This document shows, piece after piece, positions 46,428-56,200 of a stretch of DNA of 64,000 bases (within the stretch, counting starts at the first letter, position 1; each line of letters begins with the position of its first letter). The DNA is from Nannocystaceae bacterium (GTDB taxonomy: Bacteria; Myxococcota_A; Polyangia; Nannocystales; Nannocystaceae): NCBI GenBank assembly GCA_019694555.1, contig JAIBBS010000014.1:1-64000 (forward strand), in the 5' to 3' direction. The notes beneath the pieces were generated by a model. That model was given only the letters and a program-made list of their open reading frames with translations, was not told the DNA's origin and ran no database searches. A program made the translations under genes and the position numbers.

Positions 46428-46458
46428 GCACCGTGATCGCGCGCCGCGATCACGGTGC
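46428..46458. terminator. Bidirectional hairpin overlapping the phosphatase stop codon
   Basis: GCACCGTGATCGC (46428-46440) and its perfect complement (46446-46458) form a 13-bp stem with a 5-nt loop. It lies between the converging UvrA2-type and PhoD-like genes and includes the last codons and stop of the latter. Confidence 0.65.
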
Positions 46459-48000
46459 GTCGCTGAGGCTCTGCGCGAACGCGTCGTTGCCGTCGGCGTC
46501 GATGAAGCGCACGTTGACGGTGTCGGCGGCGGGATCGAGCGTGACCAGCACGCCATGCGCCGCCGAGGAGCCGAACGCGAACTGCGGCCCCAGCAGCAGG
46601 TCGCCCAGCACGCTGGTGTTGCCGCTGGTCAACGCGATCTCGCGCAGTCCCGCCGCTCGTCCGTCGCCGCTGGGCTCGAGCCGCGACACGAAGCAGACGT
46701 GGAAGTCGCCGGACAGAAACCACACGTTGCGCAGGTCGTGCTGGTCGATGAACTGCAACAACGCGTCGCGCGAGGCCTTGTAGCCCTCCCACCGATCGGC
46801 GGCCGCGACGTCCCACAGCAGCGGCATGTTGGTGATCGGCACCGAGTTGACGACGATCTTGAAGTGGCAGGGGCTGTTGCGCAGGCGATCCTGCAAGAAC
46901 GCCATCTGATCGGCGCTGATGTACGTGCCCTGCGACGGGCGCCGCTCGTAGCGGCAGTCGAGCACGATGATCTCGGCGGTCAGGCCCCAGCGATGGCTGC
47001 GCCACAGTCGACGCGAGCCGTCGTCGGCGATGGGCATGACCTCGAAGAACGCGGCCAGGGCGTTGTCGCGCTTCTCGACCTGCTCGGGCTCCATGGTCTC
47101 GCGATCGAAGTTGCCGTTGTCGTCGACCTCGTGATCGTCCCAGGTCGCGTACAACCCCGCGCCGGCGTAGAAGCGCTTGTAGCCCTCGGTGCCGAGCCAG
47201 CTGCGCCACGCCGCGCGATACTCGTCGCGCGTGAACGCACCGTCGGCGTAGATCTGATCGCCCAGGTGCACGATCATGTCGTAGGGCTCGTCGCTCATCA
47301 CGTCGAGCGCGCTCCACGTCCACGTACCGCCGACGTCGCCGTTGCACGCCGCCAACGCCAGCACCAGCGGCTCGGTCGCGTCCTCGGCGATGGCCGTGCG
47401 CACCTGGGCCACGCGGCTGCGCGCGGTGAAGCCGTCGGCGGGACCATCGAACACGCCGTAGTGGTACCAGGTGCCGGGGCACAGGCCCTCCACGGTGACC
47501 TTCACGAAGCCGGCGTCGTCGGGCGCGACGTCCTCGTCGAACGCCAGCGCGACCATGTCGTCACGCTCGAGCGCACGCCACACCCGCAGGCGCCGCGGCG
47601 CACCGTCGGGGATCCAGATCGCGACCATGAACGAGCGCGGCGTCATCTCGCCGGCGATGATCGCCAGCGGGAACATCGTCGCGTCCTCCGGGATCGCGTC
47701 GGCCGCGAACACCACCGCCGTGCCGGGCTCGCACGTCGGCACCTCGCCCGTGGTGGTGTCGTCGGCACCGCCGCTGCTCGAGGAGCCACCGCCGCCGGTG
47801 CCATCGAGTGCGCCGCTGCTGCCGCCGTCGCTCGACGAACTGCCGGCGGGCTCGCCGGTGCTCGACGACTCGCCGCCCTCGCCACCGGCCGCGGGATCCG
47901 AAGCGCCGCCGCATCCCAGCAGTCCGCTCGCGGCCGCGCCACCGGCGAGCTCGAGGAACTCCCGCCGCGAGGGTCCGCCCCTGCCCTGTCGAACCGCCAT
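46450..48000 (-). CDS. phoD: PhoD-like alkaline phosphatase (secreted)
   Basis: The 516-residue protein has a Tat-like signal (PSRREFLELAGG, SGLLGC) that also ends in a lipobox, then a Ser/Gly linker. The catalytic part shows metallophosphatase residues HLGDQIYADGAF, WDDHEVDDN and SGDFHVCF. PhoD enzymes hydrolyse phosphate mono- and diesters outside the cell with Fe3+ and Ca2+. ATG 48000 is chosen over a longer frame because the signal peptide begins there. Confidence 0.88.
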   Translation of the reverse strand: MAVRQGRGGPSRREFLELAGGAAASGLLGCGGASDPAAGGEGGESSSTGEPAGSSSSDGGSSGALDGTGGGGSSSSGGADDTTTGEVPTCEPGTAVVFAADAIPEDATMFPLAIIAGEMTPRSFMVAIWIPDGAPRRLRVWRALERDDMVALAFDEDVAPDDAGFVKVTVEGLCPGTWYHYGVFDGPADGFTARSRVAQVRTAIAEDATEPLVLALAACNGDVGGTWTWSALDVMSDEPYDMIVHLGDQIYADGAFTRDEYRAAWRSWLGTEGYKRFYAGAGLYATWDDHEVDDNGNFDRETMEPEQVEKRDNALAAFFEVMPIADDGSRRLWRSHRWGLTAEIIVLDCRYERRPSQGTYISADQMAFLQDRLRNSPCHFKIVVNSVPITNMPLLWDVAAADRWEGYKASRDALLQFIDQHDLRNVWFLSGDFHVCFVSRLEPSGDGRAAGLREIALTSGNTSVLGDLLLGPQFAFGSSAAHGVLVTLDPAADTVNVRFIDADGNDAFAQSLSDAP

Positions 48001-48148
48001 CGCTGCCTGCGCCTCGGAGGTGCTCGATACCGCGGCGAACTGCTCACGGCAACGCGCGCGATCGTGGGAAATCGCCCGGGCGGGAACCGGTGCCGGGATC
48101 GCGGCACCGAGCCGGCGGCACATCACGCTCGACGATCACGCGGGCCGA

Positions 48149-49363
48149 TCACGGCAGGGTGAAGCTCTCGAAGCGCAGGTAGCTCGTGCTCGCGTCGTCG
48201 CGGCGGGTCGAGACCACGCCGAGCGTGTTGCCCGACACCGCCGCCGACACGGTCGCCGGCGCGAAGCCCGGCGCGAGCGTCGACTCGCCCTCGGGCAACG
48301 CAGTCCACGCGCTGCCGTCCCAACGCCGGGCGCGGGTCACCACGTCGGTCGCGCCGGCATAGAACGCGTAGACGACCACCGGTCGCTCGGCGCCGTCGAC
48401 GACGATCGCGGGATCACCGATCACGCCGGCATCGCTGGCCGTGTCGATCACGCCGTCGGGATCGCCCAGCGGTGCCCACACGGTGCCATCGCCGCGGACC
48501 GCGGTGAGCGTGTGCGTGTCGGGTCGCGCGCGCGCCACGACGCCACCGTCGGCGGACCACGCGAACGCACCGTAGTCCCAGTACTGTCCGTCGGTGGTCT
48601 GCGTGCCGAGGGTCCACTGCGTGGTGCCGGCGACGTTGCTCGCGATCGCGAGGCCGGCGGGGATGGTGTAGGCGACGGCCACGGCACCGCCGGCCGCGGC
48701 GGCGATGCGCGGGGACGCGGCGAACAAGCCGGGTGCGGCACCGTCGGCCTCGGTGAGCGCGGTCAGCTCGGCGCCGTCGTAGCGGCGTGCATGGAACGGA
48801 TCGATGCCACCCGCGCCCGACGCGACGACCCACAACACGCCGTCCCGCGCGGTCGCGTGCGCGAAGACACCGCTGGTGCCGGGGATCGACCACGGCGATC
48901 CATCGACGTCCGCCCAGGCGGTGCCGTCGTAGCGCTCGATGTGGATCCCCGCGCTCGCGTCGACGCTCACCAGGTGCAGCGCGTCCGCGACGACGAACAA
49001 TCCCAGGCCGTTGCCGAACAGATCGCGATCGGGGCGCGCGTCGCCGAGGGTCTGCCACGCATCGCCGCTCCACCGGCGCACCTGGACGCCGGCGTCGTCG
49101 CCGTACGCGACCGCGGGGTGATCGACGCCATCGAAGGTGATCGCGGTGCGCACGCTGCCGACCGCGGCCACGCACGTCTGCTCGAGCGCGGCGCAACCCT
49201 CGGCACCCCCGCTGCTGCCATCGGCTGCGCTCGCGGCCTCGCCGGTCGCGGCGCCGGTGGTCTGCGCGCCGGAGGTCTCCGAGCCCGCCGCGGGCTCGCC
49301 ATCGTCACCGCAGCCTGCGCAAGAGAGCAACACCACGGGCACGAGCAACCCTCGAAGCGTCAT
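48149..49363 (-). CDS. Propeller-like surface lipoprotein
   Basis: The 404-residue protein has a signal ending VLLSCAGC, then a Gly/Thr/Ala/Ser linker and an early Cys pair (CAALEQTC). Repeats of the form GVQVRRWSGDAW, GIHIERYDGTAWADVDG and RARRWDGSAWTALPEG resemble bacterial neuraminidase/kelch-type blades. ATG 49363 starts a compact signal peptide. No enzyme residues are visible. Confidence 0.78.
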   Translation of the reverse strand: MTLRGLLVPVVLLSCAGCGDDGEPAAGSETSGAQTTGAATGEAASAADGSSGGAEGCAALEQTCVAAVGSVRTAITFDGVDHPAVAYGDDAGVQVRRWSGDAWQTLGDARPDRDLFGNGLGLFVVADALHLVSVDASAGIHIERYDGTAWADVDGSPWSIPGTSGVFAHATARDGVLWVVASGAGGIDPFHARRYDGAELTALTEADGAAPGLFAASPRIAAAAGGAVAVAYTIPAGLAIASNVAGTTQWTLGTQTTDGQYWDYGAFAWSADGGVVARARPDTHTLTAVRGDGTVWAPLGDPDGVIDTASDAGVIGDPAIVVDGAERPVVVYAFYAGATDVVTRARRWDGSAWTALPEGESTLAPGFAPATVSAAVSGNTLGVVSTRRDDASTSYLRFESFTLP

Positions 49364-49408
49364 GACGCAGGCGTACACGACGGTCCTCGTGCACGGCCAT
49401 GGTGGATT

Positions 49409-50638
49409 TCATGAGTCGCGCAGCCGACGGGCCAGTTCCGCGCGCGAGCCGACGCCGAGCTGGGCGTAGATCCGACGCAGCTGGTTCTCGACGGTGCTGA
49501 TCGCCGTGTGGCGTCGCCTCGCGACCTCGGCGTTGCTCGCTCCTTCGATCACCAACCACGCGACCTCGCGCTCGGCCGGGGTGAGCGCATCGATCGCCGG
49601 CCGAACCCGCGGCTCGCTGAGCACGCGCACCGCCGCGCCCGGCAGCTCGAGCGCGGCCCAACGACCGTCGCGCGGACCCGCGAGCAACTCGGCCAACACC
49701 GCGCGCGAGCGCACGCCGAGCTTGCGCCGCAGCGAGGCGACGTGCGCCGCGACCGTGCCCTCGGCCATGCCGAGCTCGGCGGCGATGATCTTGTTGGGGA
49801 GGCACTGCGCGACCAACGTCGCCACGCGGCGTTCCTGCGCGGTGCAGCAGCGCGGATCGGGTGCGTGCGTCGGGTTGTGCAGCGCCACGACGTAGCGACG
49901 CCCATCGCGATCGAAGCGATCGACGAGCGACCACCGGCCGGCGACGACCTCGCGCCACGCCCACAGGCCGGCATCGGGATCGACGCGGCGCTGGTCACCG
50001 CGCGCGCGATCGATCGCGATCACGGCGGCGCGGAGCTGCTCGAGCGACGACGCGGGCACATCGCGATCGACGTGGCACAGTCGACCTGCGGCGGTGAACA
50101 CCACCTCCGGCTGCGCCAGCGTCCGGCGCAGCCGCAGCGCCGCGGCCAGGTGCGCGGCGACGCGGCTCCAACGGCGCATCCGCACGCGATCGACCTGGGT
50201 GATCCGACGCAGGGGCACGGCCAACACCACGCCGACACCGGCATCGGCCCAGGCCTTGATGCGCAGTACGTCCGCGACGCCGAAGCTCGCGGCGATGCGG
50301 GCACCGATCTCCCGCGGTGCGCCGTCGCGGGCCGCGAAGACCTCGCTCGCCGTCTGCACCGCCGCCGCACGATCCGCGTAGGGCAGCGCGCGCGTGCGCC
50401 CCGAACGACGCCGATGCACGGCCACCAACGCGTCGGCGAACGCGGGGTCGGCCCCCAACGCGACGGGCTGCTCGATCCACTCCGAGGACGGACGTCGCCG
50501 ATCGACCACGTGCGCGATCAGACCGAGACCGTCGTCGAGCAACGGCCGCGCCGCGGCCCCGACCGCGGCCAACCAGGCCGCGAGGTCGCCCTCGAGCCGG
50601 TACCCGGCCTCGACCACGTCGACGACGTCGGCGCGCAC
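49409..50638 (-). CDS. Regulator with two LuxR-type HTH domains
   Basis: The 409-residue protein has an N-terminal region of about 250 residues without a known domain, then two complete LuxR/FixJ HTH domains in tandem. HTH1 (about 266-318) reads [20 protein letters not shown] and [23 protein letters not shown]2 (about 352-407) reads [20 protein letters not shown] and [22 protein letters not shown] 50638 is chosen because [18 protein letters not shown] fits such proteins; GTG 50692 is an alternative. It is divergent from arsM, so arsM or the sigma-dioxygenase gene are possible targets. Confidence 0.83.
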   Translation of the reverse strand: MRADVVDVVEAGYRLEGDLAAWLAAVGAAARPLLDDGLGLIAHVVDRRRPSSEWIEQPVALGADPAFADALVAVHRRRSGRTRALPYADRAAAVQTASEVFAARDGAPREIGARIAASFGVADVLRIKAWADAGVGVVLAVPLRRITQVDRVRMRRWSRVAAHLAAALRLRRTLAQPEVVFTAAGRLCHVDRDVPASSLEQLRAAVIAIDRARGDQRRVDPDAGLWAWREVVAGRWSLVDRFDRDGRRYVVALHNPTHAPDPRCCTAQERRVATLVAQCLPNKIIAAELGMAEGTVAAHVASLRRKLGVRSRAVLAELLAGPRDGRWAALELPGAAVRVLSEPRVRPAIDALTPAEREVAWLVIEGASNAEVARRRHTAISTVENQLRRIYAQLGVGSRAELARRLRDS

Positions 50639-50799
50639 ACCCGCAGCGTAGGGAAGCCGGCGCACGGTTCGCAACCGCCGCGGCGCACGCACGCCCGCGC
50701 CCGCGCCGGCCGCGTGCAGCGCGGCCTCGCGGTCGATCGCGAATTCGCCTGCGTCCTTTTGCCGGGACCGCCGTCTTCGGGGCAGAAGGTACGAACCCC

Positions 50800-51627
50800 A
50801 TGGAAGAACGAAACGAAGACGAGGTCCGCGCCGCGGTGCGCCAACACTATGGCTCGGTCGCGCGCACCACCGGCAGTTGTGCGCCGGGTTGCTGCGGGCC
50901 GGTGCCCGAGGCGAGCCTGGGGCTGGGCTACTCCGCGGACGACCTCGCGGCCGTGCCCGAGGGCGCCAACCTCGGGCTCGGCTGCGGCAATCCCCAGGCC
51001 ATCGCGGCGCTGCAGCCCGGCGAGCGCGTGCTCGATCTGGGCGCCGGCGGCGGATTCGACTGCTTCCTGGCCGCGCGCCAGGTCGGACCCACCGGGCACG
51101 TCATCGGCGTCGACATGACGCCGGAGATGATCGCGAAGGCCCGCGCGAACGCGACCCGCCTCGCGACCACCAACGTCGAGTTCCGCATGGGAGAGATCGA
51201 GCACCTGCCGGTCGCGGACGCGTCGGTCGACGTGATCATGTCCAACTGCGTGATCAACCTCAGTCCCGCCAAGGGTGCGGTGTTCACCGAGGCGTTTCGT
51301 GTGCTCGCGCCGGGCGGTCGTCTGGCAATCTCGGACGTGGTGAAGCTGCAGGCCCTGCCGCCCGCGATCGCGCGCAGCCTCGACGCGCTGACCGGCTGTG
51401 TCTCGGGCGCAGCGAGCGTCGACGAGGTGCGGGCGATGCTCGAGGCCGCCGGCTTCACGGCGATCCGCATCGACCTCGAGCCGGGCAGCCGCGCGTTCAT
51501 CCAGGAGTGGTTGCCCGGCAGCGGCGTGGAGGACTACGTCGCGTCGGCGCGGATCACCGCGGTGCGACCCGGCGGCACGCGCAGCTGCTGTGCTCCGAGC
51601 TGCTGCGCTCCGGAGCGCGAGGCATGA
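50800..51627 (+). CDS. arsM: Arsenite S-adenosylmethionine methyltransferase
   Basis: The 275-residue protein has the Rossmann SAM motif [12 protein letters not shown] and the family's three conserved cysteines: Cys62 (GLGCGNP), Cys150 (SNCVINL) and Cys200 (TGCVSG), the last two 50 residues apart as in known ArsM. It converts As(III) to methylated arsenicals. The C-terminal tail ends [11 protein letters not shown], two extra vicinal Cys pairs that may bind arsenite. GGGGCAGAAGG precedes ATG 50800. The gene overlaps the sigma-dioxygenase gene by 4 nt. Confidence 0.92.
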   Translation: MEERNEDEVRAAVRQHYGSVARTTGSCAPGCCGPVPEASLGLGYSADDLAAVPEGANLGLGCGNPQAIAALQPGERVLDLGAGGGFDCFLAARQVGPTGHVIGVDMTPEMIAKARANATRLATTNVEFRMGEIEHLPVADASVDVIMSNCVINLSPAKGAVFTEAFRVLAPGGRLAISDVVKLQALPPAIARSLDALTGCVSGAASVDEVRAMLEAAGFTAIRIDLEPGSRAFIQEWLPGSGVEDYVASARITAVRPGGTRSCCAPSCCAPEREA

Positions 51628-53237
51628 TCGAGTCGCGCGTGGGTTGGCGGGAGCTGGCGGAGCAGCTGCGCCCGTTCGTCGCGCGTCGCGTCGAGTCGGC
51701 CGCCGATGTCGACGACGTGTTGCAGGAGGTGTTCTTGCGCCTGCAACGCGGCATCGACGGCCTGCGCGACGATCAGCGCTTCGGTCCGTGGGTGTACCGC
51801 ATCACGCGCAACGCGATCGTCGATCACCGGCGTGCGCTCGCCCGCCGTCCGGTGGTCGACGACGACGGCGACGACCTCGCCACCGACGACAACGACGACG
51901 ACGGCAACGAGGCCAGCGAGCGAGAACTCGCGCGCTGCATCGCGCCGTTCGTCGCGATGCTGCCCTCGCCGTACCGCGAGGCGCTGACGCTGACCGAGCT
52001 CGAAGGCCTGACCCAACGCGAGGCCGCCCAGATGCTGGGCGTGTCGCTGTCGGGCATGAAGTCGCGGGTGCAACGCGGACGCGTGCAGCTGCGCCGCGCG
52101 CTCGAGGGCTGCTGCGACATCGCAGTCGACGTGCGCGGCCGCGTGATCGGCTACACCCCGCGCCCCGACGGACGCCTGCCCGTGGGCGTGCAGACGCGAC
52201 AGTTCCTGCCGCAGGCGCGCTGCGACGGCCGCACCACCGTGCGCGCGCCGGCGCGGCTGGCCGACGAGCCCTCGGCCTGGCGCGCCGCCGACGTCGCCGA
52301 CGCGTCGCGATGGACCCACGTGCTCACGCGCGAGGAACACGACGAACTGCTCGCGACCGTCGCGCGCCTCGACGAGCGCCCGCTCGCGGCGATCGATCGC
52401 AGCGCGCTGCCCGAGCACGGTGCGCTCGCCGACGCCGCCCGAAGCTGGCGCACGACGCTGCAGCACGGCCTGGGCTTCGTGCGCGTGCGCGGTGTCGACG
52501 TCGAAGCGCTGCCCGGCGACCGACTCGCGCGCGCGTTCGTGGTGATGGGGCTGTACCTGGGCACGCCGGTGCCGCAGAACCTCCGCGGCGAGCTGCTCAC
52601 CGACGTGCGTGACACCGGCGCCGATCCGCAGCTGCCGAGCACGCGGCTGTACACCACGCGCGCCGAGCAGGACTTCCACACCGACGGCGCCGACATCATC
52701 GGATTGCTGTGCCGTCGCAGCGCCCGCGCGGGCGGCACCAGCCAGATCGCGAGCTCGCGAGCGATCGTCGCCGAGATCCAGCGCACGCAGCCCGAGCTCT
52801 ACGCCGCACTGTTCGACGACTTCCCCTGGCGCTACGAAGAACCCGGCGCACCGCCGGTGGTGCTCACGCGCCCGATCTGCACCGCACCGTCGCTCAGCGA
52901 CCGCGGCGCGCGTCTGAACACGTTCTTCATCCCGTGGTACATCCGCCGCTCCCAGGAGCTCGCCGACGCACCGCGACTCAGTGCGATCCAAGCAGAGGCG
53001 ATCGCCACGCTCGAGCGCCTCGCCCACGATCCCCGCTTCCACCTCGACATGACCTTCGAACCCGGCGACATCCAGTGGCTCGAGAACGCCGCGATCCTGC
53101 ACCGCCGCACCGCGTATGAGGATCACGCCGAGCCCGAGCGCAAGCGGCACCTGTTGCGGCTGTGGCTCAGCGCGCCGGACTTCGACGACGGCGACGCACA
53201 GCTGCGCGCCGGGGTGACGACGCAGCTGCGACGGTGA
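51624..53237 (+). CDS. Fusion of SigZ-like ECF sigma factor and TauD/TfdA-like dioxygenase
   Basis: The continuous frame encodes 537 residues. Residues 1-165 are an ECF sigma factor of SigZ type: region 2 ([30 protein letters not shown]), region 4 ([33 protein letters not shown]), then CC at 163-164. Residues 190-520 form a TauD/TfdA-like Fe(II)/2-oxoglutarate dioxygenase with HxD (H352, D354), distal His493 and Arg512. An internal GTG near residue 187 ([11 protein letters not shown]) could start the dioxygenase alone. The gene overlaps arsM by 4 nt. Redox or arsenic sensing by the Cys pair is inferred. Confidence 0.82.
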   Translation: MIESRVGWRELAEQLRPFVARRVESAADVDDVLQEVFLRLQRGIDGLRDDQRFGPWVYRITRNAIVDHRRALARRPVVDDDGDDLATDDNDDDGNEASERELARCIAPFVAMLPSPYREALTLTELEGLTQREAAQMLGVSLSGMKSRVQRGRVQLRRALEGCCDIAVDVRGRVIGYTPRPDGRLPVGVQTRQFLPQARCDGRTTVRAPARLADEPSAWRAADVADASRWTHVLTREEHDELLATVARLDERPLAAIDRSALPEHGALADAARSWRTTLQHGLGFVRVRGVDVEALPGDRLARAFVVMGLYLGTPVPQNLRGELLTDVRDTGADPQLPSTRLYTTRAEQDFHTDGADIIGLLCRRSARAGGTSQIASSRAIVAEIQRTQPELYAALFDDFPWRYEEPGAPPVVLTRPICTAPSLSDRGARLNTFFIPWYIRRSQELADAPRLSAIQAEAIATLERLAHDPRFHLDMTFEPGDIQWLENAAILHRRTAYEDHAEPERKRHLLRLWLSAPDFDDGDAQLRAGVTTQLRR

Positions 53238-53246
53238 GGCCGCGCG

Positions 53247-56200
53247 TCACCGCTTCGCCCCGCGCGAGTGGCCCGGGTGCTTCGCGTGCACCACCTCCAC
53301 CGTCGCATGCGCCGTGTGCCCCCGCCGCTCCGGTGCATACATCGCGTGCGCGACCGCGGCCGGCATGCGGAAGCTGCCCGGCGTGGTCGCGCGCAGGAAC
53401 ACCGTTGCGACGTGCTCGCCCGGCGCGAGCGCGTCGGCGAAGAGCAGCGCACGGTCGCGCCACAGCTCGCGATGGCTGACCCAGCCGCCGCCGCGCGGCG
53501 CCAGCACGCGCGCGCGCGCGCCCTTGCCGAGGGTCTCGTCGACGGCCTCGAGGCCCGGCGGTAGCGGTAGCTCGATCGCGACGTAGCGCTGCGTGCGATC
53601 GACGGTCACGGTCACGTCGAGCGCGACCAGCTCGCCCGCGGTCACGCGCGAGACGTCGCGGCCGTCGGCGGTGCGGAGCTCGCGGGCGATCGCGATGCCG
53701 TGCGCGTCGGCGCTGCGGCCTGCGTCGCGCGGCGTCCACGACATGCCCACGCGCCAGTACATGCGGCCCTGACCCTTGCGCTCCAGCGTCACGCGCGGCG
53801 CGGCGCCCTCGCTCGGCGGCGCGACGTGGCGATGTTCGTGCGCGGACGCAGGTGTGCGTCCGCGCAGCGCGACCTCGCGGCCACGGTGCTCGCCGATCCA
53901 CGCCGAGGCGGTGAGCGCGGGCACCACCGTCTCGCGCGCGCGTGCGTAGCGGGACAGCGCCAGCAGGGCGTATGCGCGCTCCTGCGTGTTGGCCAGGCGA
54001 CCCGCACCGCGCAGCTCGCCGAGCCCGCGTGCCAGCGGCTCGATGACCGCGTCGTCGGGCGCGACGCTCAGCAACGCCAACAGCACCATCGCGTCGGTGC
54101 GCGCGCTGGTGTCGAAGTACTCGTCGTAGAAGCTCGAGCCCGGCCGCACCGTCGCGGTGCCCTCGCGCTCGTCGATGCCCTTGCGCAGCTCCGCGAGCAG
54201 GGTCTTGCTCGCCTCGCCGCCGGGCTCGAGCGCGTGCGCGGCCATGAGCAACAGCGCCTTCGCGAACGTCGGCAGCTGCTCGCGATGCTCGTGCAGCGCC
54301 GCGACCAGTGCGACCGGCCGATCGCCCGCGGCCACCAGCGCGTGGGCCGTCATCGTCGCGAGCACGGGATCGACCTCGAGTCGATCCCACACCGTCGCCG
54401 GCGTGGTGCCGGCGGTGGGCTGCGCCAGCTCGGCGCCCACGCGCGCGCGCAGCTCGTCGCGCATGCCGTCGGTCAGCGAGCTCGGCACCTCGTAGCCCTC
54501 GGCCCGCACTTGCTCGAGCACCCACAGCGCATACGCGGTGCCCCACAGGTGCACGTGCATCGCGCCGGGCCAGTAACCCAGACCGCGACCGCCGACCTGC
54601 ATCGCGCGCAGGCGCGCGACGCCGGCGGCGACGTGCTCGTCGACCGCGACGTCGAGGAAGCCCTGGTGCGAGAGCCCGCGCAGCGCCACCAGCGGCAGCA
54701 GGCCGCTCGAGGTCTGCTCGACGCAGCCGTAGGGATACTGCGCCAGGTCGCGCGCCATCGGCTCGAGCCCTGCGAGCATGGTGCCCGCGAGCTCGACGTC
54801 GACCTCGAGACCGCCGCGGCCGAGATCACGCGGCCGCGCCAGCGCGACTGCGAAGCTGCCGTCGTCCTCGAGCGAGCCATACGCGGCCGCGAACTGCCGC
54901 AGCTCCTTGGGCTCGGCGATCTCCAGGCGCGCGCGCACGGCGTCCTGCAACGGCGGCTTGCCGTCGCCGGTCGGCAGACTCGCGCGCAGCTCGAGCTCGA
55001 CCTCACCCGCAGACTTCGCCCGCACCACGAACGGCAACTTCGCCTGTCCGCCCGCGACCATCGACATGCCCAGCGCCGGCGGCTCGACCACCTCGACGTG
55101 CTCCTTGCCGTCCACGATCGCGAGCGAGAGCTCCGCCTCGCCATCGGGGCCGCCGAGGTTCTGGATGATCGCGGCGAGCTCGGCACGATCGCCCGGCCGC
55201 AGGATCCGCGGCGTCACCGCGCGCACGATCAGCGGTGCCGTGACGCGCACGCGCGCATCGGAGTGCCCGAAGCGCGCCAGGCCCGGACCGCTCACGCCGT
55301 CGGCGGAGGCGATCGCGGTGACGCGGAACGTCGTGAGGTTGTCGGGCATCGTGCCGCGCACGAGTGCGTTGCCCTTGGCATCGATGGGCGCGTCGCCGAT
55401 GAAGATCGGCGTGCCCTCGAACTTCTGCCGCGCGGCCGGCGTCGCGACACCGCCGGCACGCACGCCCAGGCCTCCGGCGCCGTGACCCGCACCCATGCCG
55501 CCTCCGCTGCTGCCCATGTGCCCCCAGCTCAGCGAGAACGGATCCTCGCGCGTCTGGTACGGCCGCAGCACCTCGGAGTAGGTCTCGAGGAAGCGCGTGG
55601 GCACGTGTCGCGACGCCGAGAACGTCGCGACCAGATCGGGGATCCGCGGTGCCACCAGCGAGTGCAGCGCCTCGTCGACCGCCCAGATCGCCACGCGGCC
55701 GGACACCGGCTCGCCGTCGGGTCCCTTCACGTGCACCGCGATCGGTAGCTGTGCACCTGCGTGCGTCACCTCGGGCACCTCGACCGCGACGTCGAGGCGG
55801 CGGCTCTGCGAACCCACGAAGACGTTGGCCGAGTCGGTGTAGTGGCGCGGCGGCGACTTGGCGTCGGGGCCCGGCGCGACCACGAATGCGTGCAGCGACA
55901 CCTGGGGAATCCACGCGTCGGTGACCGGCAGCTCGATCTTCGCCTCGCCCTTGACCAGCTCGAACGGCACCGTGCGGCGCAGACCCAGGTGCGAGAACGC
56001 GAGCACGCCGTGGGCATCGATCGTGGGTCCGCGCGCGTGCACCACCAGCGTCTGTCCCACCGCGGGTGCGTTGGTGGAAAGCTGCAGCTCGAGCCACGTG
56101 CGCTCGCGCGGCTCCTCGGCGACGATCCGCTGGGGCTCGTCGATCCAGAAGTCGCCCTCCCACGTCACCGGCGTCTCGTCGATGGTGGCGGTGATCACGG

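Noticed and set aside
51624-53237. Sequencing frameshift joining two genes instead of a true fusion
   Set aside because: No stop or break is visible and the linker is in frame with normal codon use; however, an internal GTG start remains possible, so this was not fully excluded.
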